14,752 nt of DNA. Source: Acidobacteriota bacterium (GTDB lineage Bacteria > Acidobacteriota > Blastocatellia > Pyrinomonadales > Pyrinomonadaceae). The notes beneath the pieces were generated by a model. It searched no databases. It worked only from the letters and a program-made list of their open reading frames with translations, and was not told the origin of the DNA. Shown piece after piece: positions 5,496 through 11,938 of this stretch. The first letter of the stretch is position 1. Each line of letters starts with the position of its first letter. The DNA lies in contig JAEZJR010000323.1 of the NCBI GenBank assembly GCA_023415725.1, positions 1 to 14,752 of the forward strand, written 5' to 3'. The translations under genes and the position numbers were made by a program.

Positions 5496-8140
5496 TACTT
5501 CTCCACCCTGATTTCATGATCCATATACCCCTCGAACGTATCGTCGTGCGAGATCACGAACAGCTGGTCGAAATGCTTGATCTGGCTGATCTGCGAAGCG
5601 AGGTTCTCGCGGCGTTCGGCGTCCATATTCGTGGTCGGCTCGTCGAAAAAAGCTATCCGGATATCCGAAAGCTGCTTCAGCAGGGCAAGCCGCACCGACA
5701 GCGCCGCCGCCATCTGCTCGCCGCCCGATAAGCTAACAAACGGCCGATCGTACCCGCCTTCCTCCAAAATGATCCCGTAATCGTCCGTCCACTTTAGCGT
5801 GCGTTCCGCGTTGCCGGTGATCTCGCGGTACATCTGGTTCGCCTCCTGCGAAACGTGGAAGACGTAGTTCCGAGCGACCAGCGGGGCAGCTTCCTTCAGC
5901 GTGGTCCGGATGAAATCCGTCGTCTCCGCGACCTTCTCCAGCCGTTCCTTCTCGCGAAATTCCCCCTGCAGCGACTTCCGGATCGCATTCAATCGCTCAA
6001 GCTCAGCCGCCGCATCCGCCTCACGCAGCGTGGTGGATTCCAGGTTCGTCCGCAGCTCTACCTGCCGCTTTTCGAGTTCGCGAAACTCGTTCCGCTCCGC
6101 GAAGTGCCGCTCCCGATCGTACCCCTCGCTGGCTCTCGAATACGATTCCTCCGCGGCCGCCAGCAGCGTCCGGATGTTCTCCAGTTCACCCTTCGTCGCG
6201 TTGTATTTCGATTCGCGTTCGTCGAGCAGCTTCGCGGTTGCCTCGTTCGCGATGAAAGTGCGGTACGCTTCCGCGGTTCTGTCCCGCGATTCGGTCGCGT
6301 CCGACCAATGCTGGTCCAGGTCCTTGTAGCTCTCCAGCTGCTCCGCCAGTATCCGCCGGTCGCTCTCCAGCCGCTCAAGGTTCTTCTCGGTCGACGTGAG
6401 CTGCGTAATAATATCCCCTTCGCGTCGGGCTTCCTGTTCGAGCAGTGCGATCTTGGATTTCGGATTGTCCAGCGTCTTCAATTCTGACTCTATCCGTCCC
6501 AGATCTTCCTTGATGCGTGGAAGCTCCTCAGCTTCCTTTTCGAGCTTTGATTTCTCTTCCGCGAGCCGCTTCCCCTCGTCGCTGATCTCCGCTGCCCGCC
6601 CTTCTAAAACGGGTAATTGAGCAACGTATTTAGAAGCTTCCCGCGAAAGCTTCAACGCGGCGGAAAGCGACGACCGCTCCCCTTGAAGCGTCGAGATCTT
6701 CTCCTTCACATCGCTGAACTGGCTCGTGACAAACATCTCCAGCGTTTCGCCCGGCTTCAGGTTGAGGCACTTCTGCGAGAGGATCGGGCACAGCCCGTTC
6801 ATTATCTCCTTTTGGAACCGCTCGTCGCGTTCGAGCGCTGCCTGAAGGTTCGCAAGCTCGCGGATGATCTCCGCGTCCCTGCCCTCCAGCTCGTTCAGTT
6901 TCTCCGCGGCCTCGCTCTTCTCGCGGGCCTCCTTCAGCTGGGCGTGGTTGCTCTTGTAGCTTTCCCTTAGACGCGTGATCTGCCCGTCGAGTTCCGCGAT
7001 CCGCCCGCAAACGGATTCAAGCCGATTAACATCAACCCGAAGCTGTTCAACCTCGCGTTCGAGCCGTTCCTGGTCCGTTGCAAGCTTCTTCAGTGATTCG
7101 ATCGCTTCATGTGAACGTCGAATGCTTTCGAGTTCCTGCTCGAGAAGCTTCCGCTCCGAAAGCACGTTCGCAATGGCGGACTCCACCTTCTGGCTTTCGA
7201 GCCGAAGCTTCTCCCGCTCCCCGCGTTCACGTTCGAATTCCTTCAGACGCCCGAGCGCTTCGAGATGTTTTTCCGAGTCGGCCCTTACCGCTTCGAGCCT
7301 TGCTGCCGCGTCGCGCGATTGGTTGTACTCGGCCTCACGCTGGCAAACGAGCACGTCCGCCTTCGCCTTCTCAGCCCTGTGCTTTTCCAGCTCCGCGTAA
7401 AGCGCGGCAAAAGCCGCCTCCGCCTCGTCGAACGTCTTGACGATCTCCGCCTTTTCCTCGACCCTGCGGCTGATCTCGTCCACGGACCGCGACAACTCCT
7501 CTGCGAGCGCGGTCAGCCGTTTATACTCCGCTTCCACGGCGTCGATCTTTGCGAGTTCCCCCTCGGCCCGCGCGATCTTCACCTTAACCTCGCTGATCTG
7601 CCCCTCGATGAACCGGCACGTCTTGAGAAGTTCGTCCGCACCGCGCCGGTATTCCTCGACCTTTAGCAGAGTGTCGAATGTCTTCTTACGCTCCGCCCCC
7701 GGGGCAAGAAAGATCGCGGTGAATGTGCCTTGCGGAACGCCGATGGCGTGTTTGAAGAGTGCTTCGAGATCGGTTCCGGGTTCCACACCCAGGTGCTGCC
7801 AGAGAAAGCGGGTCACTTCCTCTTTCTTGTCCGCGATGCGGAGTTTCAGGCTGGGGTCGTAAACGTTGTAGCCCGTCTGCGTGTCGCGGTAGACAGTATA
7901 CTCGCGCTCGTCCAAACCGCTCTCGAACGTTACACGTGCCGTCCCCTTCTTGCTTCCGCGCCTGAGGAACTCATCCTTTTTATAACCGAGGAGGTCGAAA
8001 AGCACCCACGCTATCGACTCGATAATGGTCGTCTTGCCCGCCCCGTTTAAGCCGGTGATGGCGGTGCTTCCGCGTTCGAAATCGAAGGTAGACTTCGCAT
8101 GAGATTTAATGTTCTCAAGCTCGACCCGTTTGATGTACAT
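5495..8140 (-). CDS. Rad50/SbcC-like SMC-family ATPase
   Basis: The 881-aa protein has the split ABC ATPase layout of Rad50/SbcC. The N-terminal lobe has Walker A GLNGAGKT (30-37) and a Q-loop region with IGVPQGTFTAIF. Two long charged coiled-coil arms (about 165-445 and 465-760) flank a central hinge. The C-terminal lobe has the signature SLSGGEQ (803-809), Walker B FFDEP (D833, E834) and a switch histidine H865 in ISHDD. The hinge is atypical: instead of a CxxC zinc hook it shows C451-P-I-L-S-Q-K-C458. Rad50/SbcC proteins tether and process DNA ends with the nuclease Mre11/SbcD, but no such gene is in the window. Sequence alone does not separate SbcC from Rad50-type relatives. It starts at an ATG without a clear Shine-Dalgarno site and leads a four-gene run with a membrane protein, RNase HI and a secreted propeller protein. 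Confidence 0.92.
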   Translation of the reverse strand: MYIKRVELENIKSHAKSTFDFERGSTAITGLNGAGKTTIIESIAWVLFDLLGYKKDEFLRRGSKKGTARVTFESGLDEREYTVYRDTQTGYNVYDPSLKLRIADKKEEVTRFLWQHLGVEPGTDLEALFKHAIGVPQGTFTAIFLAPGAERKKTFDTLLKVEEYRRGADELLKTCRFIEGQISEVKVKIARAEGELAKIDAVEAEYKRLTALAEELSRSVDEISRRVEEKAEIVKTFDEAEAAFAALYAELEKHRAEKAKADVLVCQREAEYNQSRDAAARLEAVRADSEKHLEALGRLKEFERERGEREKLRLESQKVESAIANVLSERKLLEQELESIRRSHEAIESLKKLATDQERLEREVEQLRVDVNRLESVCGRIAELDGQITRLRESYKSNHAQLKEAREKSEAAEKLNELEGRDAEIIRELANLQAALERDERFQKEIMNGLCPILSQKCLNLKPGETLEMFVTSQFSDVKEKISTLQGERSSLSAALKLSREASKYVAQLPVLEGRAAEISDEGKRLAEEKSKLEKEAEELPRIKEDLGRIESELKTLDNPKSKIALLEQEARREGDIITQLTSTEKNLERLESDRRILAEQLESYKDLDQHWSDATESRDRTAEAYRTFIANEATAKLLDERESKYNATKGELENIRTLLAAAEESYSRASEGYDRERHFAERNEFRELEKRQVELRTNLESTTLREADAAAELERLNAIRKSLQGEFREKERLEKVAETTDFIRTTLKEAAPLVARNYVFHVSQEANQMYREITGNAERTLKWTDDYGIILEEGGYDRPFVSLSGGEQMAAALSVRLALLKQLSDIRIAFFDEPTTNMDAERRENLASQISQIKHFDQLFVISHDDTFEGYMDHEIRVEK

Positions 8141-8276
8141 CGAGAAAAACAGATGTCAGACTTTGACCCTTGGTTCGATATTAAGATAATTGCAGGCGGA
8201 AAGGCGAATGAACCGAAGATTCACGATCGGGCGATCGTTCAACCTCTCAAGCCATATAAATTAAACCCTTTACAAG
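8141..8276. promoter_or_regulatory. Divergent intergenic region with a perfect dyad
   Basis: These 136 bases separate the Rad50-like gene (-) from the 95-aa unknown (+) and must hold both promoters. Bases 8223-8238 form a perfect dyad, ACGATCG-GG-CGATCGT. An AT-rich patch lies at about 8251-8266. The dyad is placed like an operator that could serve both genes, but CGATCG-type words are common in this DNA, so its meaning is uncertain. I could not pick convincing -10/-35 pairs. Confidence 0.35.
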
Positions 8277-8564
8277 ATGAAATTAGCTATCGGCGAAAGC
8301 GTAGTTTTGGTGCTCCATTCACCGCGTGAAAAGCTTCTTGGGATCCTCGACGAGATCAATCAATCCGGCGTGTTCGTGCGGGCGATCGACCTGGAATACT
8401 TCGACGATTGGTGCCGTTCCATCGCGAACGACGAGCCTTATCTTCCGATGAGCAATTATTTCATCCCTATGTGGCGGGTCGAGCGGGTGACGCGTGACGA
8501 AGGGTCGCCGTCGATGGCGGAACTGTTCGAGCAGCGTACGGGTAGGGTTTTGGGAGAGTTTTGA
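8277..8564 (+). CDS. Conserved-looking hypothetical protein, 95 aa
   Basis: This is a 95-aa soluble protein with no signal peptide or membrane helix. The first half alternates beta-prone stretches (IGESVVLVLHSP, LLGILDEINQSGVFVRAIDL), which would suit a small beta-barrel. Then come YFDDWCRSIAN, a proline/aromatic segment (YFIPMWRVERV) and an acidic, helical tail. I have an impression of similar short proteins in acidobacteria, but cannot name a family or function. It is divergent from the Rad50-like gene across 136 bases and convergent with coaX. There is no clear Shine-Dalgarno site before the ATG. Codon usage resembles its neighbours. It is probably real, because the frame is intact and the protein composition is natural. 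Confidence 0.7.
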   Translation: MKLAIGESVVLVLHSPREKLLGILDEINQSGVFVRAIDLEYFDDWCRSIANDEPYLPMSNYFIPMWRVERVTRDEGSPSMAELFEQRTGRVLGEF

Positions 8565-8664
8565 GGGGAACGGAAGGGCGGGGGAGTCGGGTTGTGATCC
8601 GAGCGTCACTTGGGGTTCGAGAAGACACCTAAGAGAGGTTGGATGCTACCCTGGCTCGCCCCGC

Positions 8665-8690
8665 TTGATTGACCGCTTGTGGGCGATCAA
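8665..8690. other. Weak hairpin between convergent genes
   Basis: Bases 8665-8674 can pair with 8681-8690 (one mismatch, one wobble, six-base loop) between the converging 95-aa gene and coaX. Neither side has a U-run, so it is a poor terminator candidate. The rest of 8565-8766 shows nothing convincing apart from the 9-base word GAGAGGTTG at 8633 and again at 8715. Confidence 0.25.
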
Positions 8691-8766
8691 ACCGTTTATT
8701 ACGAAAAATCGTACGAGAGGTTGCATTTGATTCACCGGATCGGCCGAGTTCATAGACGCTAACCCC

Positions 8767-9555
8767 TCAAGCGTTTGCCGAATTTTTCTGCTCCCCGAGG
8801 AATCGGAGTCCCTCGAGCGTCAGATTCTCATCCACCTGGGTGATCGCCGGCACCTCCGGTGCGATCATGCTGGCAAATCCGCCCGTCGCGACGACGTTCA
8901 GTTCCGCCGATGACGAAAAGCCTGCCGTTTCCATCAGCATCCGCCTGATTATTCCGTCCACCATCGCCGCGTGCCCGAAAACGAGCCCGGCCTGGATCGA
9001 CCCGGTCGTGGTCGTGCCGAAAACCGTCTTCGGCTTTTCGATCGGCACGTTGGGCAGTTTCGCGGTCATCACCTGAAGGGCCCGTGCCGAAACCACCATC
9101 CCCGGAGCGATCACTCCGCCCAGAAAATCACCCGCACCGTTCACCGCGTCGATCGTCGTCGCGGTGCCGAGGCTGCAAATGATCGCGGGCTTCCCGTATT
9201 TGCTTACAGCCGCATAGGCGTTCACCAACCGGTCGACCCCGATCGACTCCGGCGGATCGTACTTCACGTCCATCCCGAAGTCCCAGGTCCGGTCGACGAA
9301 CCACGGCGTGACCCTGAAAAGCTCCCGGCACACCTCGGCGAAGATCGGGTTCAATTCCGGCACCACCGACGAGATGACGCACGTTGCGATATCCACCTGA
9401 ATGAACTGATCATCGACGAGCTTCAGACGGTCGAACATCAACTCCTCCGCGGTGTAATCGCGTTTGGTCTGGATCGAGAATTTGTGAAAGAGCTCCTCCC
9501 CGTTGAAGATGCCGAACTTTATCGAGGAGTTTCCGATGTCGATAGCTAAAAGCAT
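8767..9555 (-). CDS. coaX: Type III pantothenate kinase
   Basis: CoaX phosphorylates pantothenate with ATP, the first step of coenzyme A synthesis, in the cytoplasm. The 262-aa length fits the family. It shows the acetate-kinase/Hsp70-fold motifs of type III enzymes: DIGNSSIKFGIF (D6-F17) for phosphate binding, GVDRLVNAYAA (G106-) with the likely catalytic D108, and SLGTATTIDAV (128-138) followed by LGGVIAPGM for nucleotide and substrate binding. The ATG at 9555 is preceded by CGGAAACG, a modest Shine-Dalgarno site. It is the last gene of the run, 23 bases after the acidic 113-aa unknown and downstream of birA. birA and coaX are often neighbours or fused in bacteria, which supports both calls. 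No clear terminator follows. Confidence 0.96.
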   Translation of the reverse strand: MLLAIDIGNSSIKFGIFNGEELFHKFSIQTKRDYTAEELMFDRLKLVDDQFIQVDIATCVISSVVPELNPIFAEVCRELFRVTPWFVDRTWDFGMDVKYDPPESIGVDRLVNAYAAVSKYGKPAIICSLGTATTIDAVNGAGDFLGGVIAPGMVVSARALQVMTAKLPNVPIEKPKTVFGTTTTGSIQAGLVFGHAAMVDGIIRRMLMETAGFSSSAELNVVATGGFASMIAPEVPAITQVDENLTLEGLRFLGEQKNSANA

Positions 9556-9578
9556 CGTTTCCGGCGGCCGGCAAAGCC

Positions 9579-9920
9579 CTATCCCTGCAGCGGCAGGCCG
9601 TCGTAAACGACATTCCAGCCGTTCTTTTTACTCGTTCGGAGGGAGCGCGTGAACCAATGCATCGCCGCTTCGCGGTCTTCGTAAAGCTGCACCGCCGGGA
9701 ATGTCTCTCGCGGGTCGACCCGGCTGATCGCCGCGCCAGCCGGTGCGCTCTTGATGCAAAGGAGCGCGGTCATATTGTTCTTCTGCAGGATCGCCGTGCG
9801 GAGAAGAAGCCCTTCGTCGGAATCGATCTCGTCCTCGAGATCCGCCAATCCGTCTTCGAATGAATCTTCGAATTCATCCTCGAAGTCGAATTCGGCCTTG
9901 AAATCAAAATCGTCGTTCAT
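9579..9920 (-). CDS. Acidic hypothetical protein between birA and coaX
   Basis: I do not recognise this 113-aa protein. The first 37 residues are extremely acidic: 19 are Asp or Glu, in a Phe/Asp/Glu pattern such as FEDEFEDSFEDG. The remaining part (about 38-113) looks like a small folded domain with beta-prone ALLCIKSAP, a VDPRETFPAVQLYEDREAA segment, an aromatic helix (MHWFTRSLRTSKK) and WNVVYDGLPL at the end. There is no signal peptide or membrane helix. The DNA of the acidic part is itself repetitive (TCGAA/TTC words at about 9857-9912). It lies 23 bases before coaX and within the birA-coaX interval, so it is probably co-transcribed with both. The ATG at 9920 lacks a clear Shine-Dalgarno site. 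The function is unknown; DNA mimicry or a protein-binding role for the acidic arm would be speculation. Confidence 0.75.
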   Translation of the reverse strand: MNDDFDFKAEFDFEDEFEDSFEDGLADLEDEIDSDEGLLLRTAILQKNNMTALLCIKSAPAGAAISRVDPRETFPAVQLYEDREAAMHWFTRSLRTSKKNGWNVVYDGLPLQG

Positions 9921-9983
9921 ACTGCTAACTCAAACTTACCCTTTACCGTTGCAAAGTTCAATTAGAATGCCTGTTCCCCGTAA

Positions 9984-10742
9984 TTAGTTGCCGGCCTCGA
10001 ACGCGTCCGCCCTAAGCCGTTCAACATCGCCCGCCTGAACGATCAGGACCTGCCCGTCGTCTTTCCTCAGCCGCAGCGCCCCGTTAGGCTCTAATCCGTC
10101 GGTGATTCCCTGTACTGTTTCGCCCTCCAGCGAGACCCGAACGCGCTTCCCGCTGAAGTAACTCGAACGCCGCCGCCACTCCTCGATTATCCTTCCCGGA
10201 CCGTCCTCATCGGAGAGCATCGAGTAAAAGTAACCGATATAACGCGTCAGCCCGGCGGAAAGTTCCTCGAACGATACCTTTTGATCCGTTTCGTCTGCGA
10301 TCGAGGTTGCGGTGTCCGCGATCTCCCGCGGAAAATTCGAGGACTTCAGATTTATCCCGATCCCGACCACGACCGCGAGCCCGTTGTTCGTTTCGGTCGT
10401 CTCCGCGAGGATCCCGCAGATCTTCTTTTCCCGCACGAGCAGATCGTTGACCCATTTGATGTCCGCTTCGATCCCGAACTCGGCCAAGGTATCTTGTACA
10501 GCAACCCCAGCCATCAATGTAAGAAGCGGCAGGTACTGCATCTCCAACTTCGGCCGCAGCACGATGCTGAAATACAACCCCGCATCCTTCTCGCTAACCC
10601 AGGCCCGCCCATGCCGCCCCCGCCCGGCGCTCTGCTGCCTCGCAACAACACACAAACCTTCCTCCGCGCCCAACCGCGCCTGCTTCATTGCCTCGGTGTT
10701 CGTGGAGTCGATCGTACCGAAATTAAGGATGGTTATATTCAC
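9984..10742 (-). CDS. birA: Biotin--[acetyl-CoA-carboxylase] ligase, catalytic-only type
   Basis: BirA activates biotin with ATP and attaches it to the biotin carrier protein of carboxylases. Numbered from the GTG at 10742 (252 aa), it has DSTN (12-15), the biotinyl-AMP loop GRGRHGR (40-46), KWVNDLL (96-102) and KKICGILAE (106-114), plus a C-terminal SH3-like domain with GITDGLEPNGALRLR. There is no N-terminal helix-turn-helix, so it is a group I ligase and should not act as a repressor of biotin genes. The frame stays open to another GTG at 10781, giving 265 aa. I prefer 10742 because the family fold starts at once there and an AGGTGG lies 11 bases upstream. That AGGTGG is part of a dyad (10754-10767) that could mask it. 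It lies 94 bases after egtD. Confidence 0.94.
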   Translation of the reverse strand: MNITILNFGTIDSTNTEAMKQARLGAEEGLCVVARQQSAGRGRHGRAWVSEKDAGLYFSIVLRPKLEMQYLPLLTLMAGVAVQDTLAEFGIEADIKWVNDLLVREKKICGILAETTETNNGLAVVVGIGINLKSSNFPREIADTATSIADETDQKVSFEELSAGLTRYIGYFYSMLSDEDGPGRIIEEWRRRSSYFSGKRVRVSLEGETVQGITDGLEPNGALRLRKDDGQVLIVQAGDVERLRADAFEAGN

Positions 10743-10753
10743 GGTTCTGAGTT

Positions 10754-10767
10754 CCACCTTTAGGTGG
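10754..10767 (-). promoter_or_regulatory. Dyad covering the birA Shine-Dalgarno-like site
   Basis: Read on the minus strand, CCACCT-AA-AGGTGG is a perfect dyad just before the preferred birA start. The AGGTGG half is the only Shine-Dalgarno-like word there, so the hairpin (five pairs with a four-base loop) could limit translation. It is short and may be fortuitous. Confidence 0.3.
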
Positions 10768-10836
10768 CCTTGCGTGGCCACGAGACGTTTCGGAACAGCA
10801 CCCGCCAGCTAACGCTGAAACTACGAGCCGCGTTGG

Positions 10837-11835
10837 TTAGACCGGTCTCCACAGCGAATCGATATAGAAATCCTCTTCATTAAGGAATTCCTTCTCGATC
10901 TCGAACCCGCCGTCCCCCGCTAGTTCGTCGATCATCGCGTGTGTGTATTTCTGCGAGATCTCCATGAAGATCGGTTCCCACTGTTCGAAATCGAACGAGC
11001 GATTCAGAGCGTCGATCTTGACGGCCTGTTTCTCTCGGCTGATCAAATAAGACCGGGCCGCACATTCGATCGGGCGGTACTGGGCGTAATGGGAAAACTT
11101 CTCCAGATCGAAGTCCGCCCCAAGTTCCCTGTTGATCCTTCGGAGTAGATTCAGGTTGAATGCCGAGGTAACTCCCTGTGAATCATCGTAAGCAGCCAGG
11201 ATCACCCGCGGGTCCTTCTGCATATCGAACCCTACGAACAGCCGGTCGTCGGCGTTCATCACGGCTCTCAACTGCCGGAAGAACGCTACCGCCTGATCGC
11301 GAAGGAAGTTTCCGATGTTCGAACCGAGGAACATCAACACCTTTCGCCGGCCCGCCTCGCTTTTCAACGACCCTAGCACCTTGAAGTAATCACCCGTATG
11401 CGGGTCGATACGTAGTGTCGGGAACTTCTCATGAAAACGTGCGACCAGAGCATCGTTAGCTTCCTGCGAAATGTCGATGGGCTGGTATGTGAAATCGATG
11501 CCTCTCTCCAATAGATGTTCTACGAGCACCGCGGTCTTCGTACCGTCGCCCGCGCCGAGTTCTATCAGGTCGATCGGAACGCGGACATTCCTGTCCGCAA
11601 TTCCCTCCGTATTCTGTGCAGTGAAAGCCTCGCAGATCTCCTCTCTCTGTTCTGTGAAGATCCGCATCTCAGCCCGCGTGGGGTAATACTCGGGAAGCTT
11701 CATGATCTCCCTGAACAACCGCGAGCCTTCGTCGTCGTAAAAGTATCGAGACGACAGGTGTTTCGGTGCCGAACTCAGCCCCTCGAGCACGTCCGAGGCG
11801 AATTGCGAAAGTTCCGGGATCGACGTCGATTTCAT
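10837..11835 (-). CDS. egtD: L-histidine N(alpha)-methyltransferase
   Basis: EgtD transfers three methyl groups from S-adenosylmethionine to histidine, making hercynine, the first step of ergothioneine synthesis. The 332-aa length matches the family. It shows the family start KHLSSRYFYDDEGSRLF with LPEYYPTR (47-54), the SAM-binding ELGAGDGTKT (92-101), LGSNIGNF (170-177), AYDDSQGVTSAFN (215-227) and FMEISQKY (290-297). By comparison with mycobacterial EgtD, N176, Y216, E292 and S294 fall at the histidine-binding positions (N166, Y206, E282, S284), so the specificity call is stronger than a generic methyltransferase. The ATG at 11835 has no Shine-Dalgarno site and is preceded by AT-rich heptad repeats. 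It follows egtB by 103 bases, the usual pairing for this pathway. Confidence 0.95.
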   Translation of the reverse strand: MKSTSIPELSQFASDVLEGLSSAPKHLSSRYFYDDEGSRLFREIMKLPEYYPTRAEMRIFTEQREEICEAFTAQNTEGIADRNVRVPIDLIELGAGDGTKTAVLVEHLLERGIDFTYQPIDISQEANDALVARFHEKFPTLRIDPHTGDYFKVLGSLKSEAGRRKVLMFLGSNIGNFLRDQAVAFFRQLRAVMNADDRLFVGFDMQKDPRVILAAYDDSQGVTSAFNLNLLRRINRELGADFDLEKFSHYAQYRPIECAARSYLISREKQAVKIDALNRSFDFEQWEPIFMEISQKYTHAMIDELAGDGGFEIEKEFLNEEDFYIDSLWRPV

Positions 11836-11837
11836 AT

Positions 11838-11893
11838 TTTCAGATTCAAAATTTCAGATTTCAGATTCTCTCTGTCGTATCCAAATTTCAGTT
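11838..11893. repeat. AT-rich TTTCAGATT repeats between egtB and egtD
   Basis: TTTCAGATT occurs at 11838-11846, 11852-11860 and 11859-11867, and TTTCAGTT at 11886-11893. The first three are spaced by 14 and 7 bases, that is a heptad period (AAATCTG on the minus strand). The tract ends one base before the egtD ATG. It is much more AT-rich than the flanking genes. Confidence 0.7.
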
Positions 11894-11938
11894 GACTACC
11901 TACCCTATGGGCACGAATTCGGATTCTGGAATCTCATA

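Noticed and set aside
5855..8050. Several plus-strand frames opposite the Rad50-like coiled coil (for example 5855-6487, 6617-6970, 7265-7666)
   Set aside because: They are complements of repetitive Glu/Leu/Arg coiled-coil codons with no independent start signals or recognisable domains.
5495..8276. Expected sbcD/mre11 gene beside the Rad50-like ATPase
   Set aside because: Neither the upstream 95-aa protein nor the downstream genes show metallophosphoesterase motifs, so no SbcD call is made and the ATPase is not named sbcC.
8565..8766. Possible terminator or RNA gene between the 95-aa unknown and coaX
   Set aside because: The only hairpin (8665-8690) is imperfect and lacks a U-run on either strand. 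No tRNA-like fold is visible.
9921..9983. Internal promoter before the acidic unknown (TTGAAC-17-TAAGTT on the minus strand)
   Set aside because: The -10 match is poor and the spacing alone is not persuasive in a 63-base gap inside a co-directional run.
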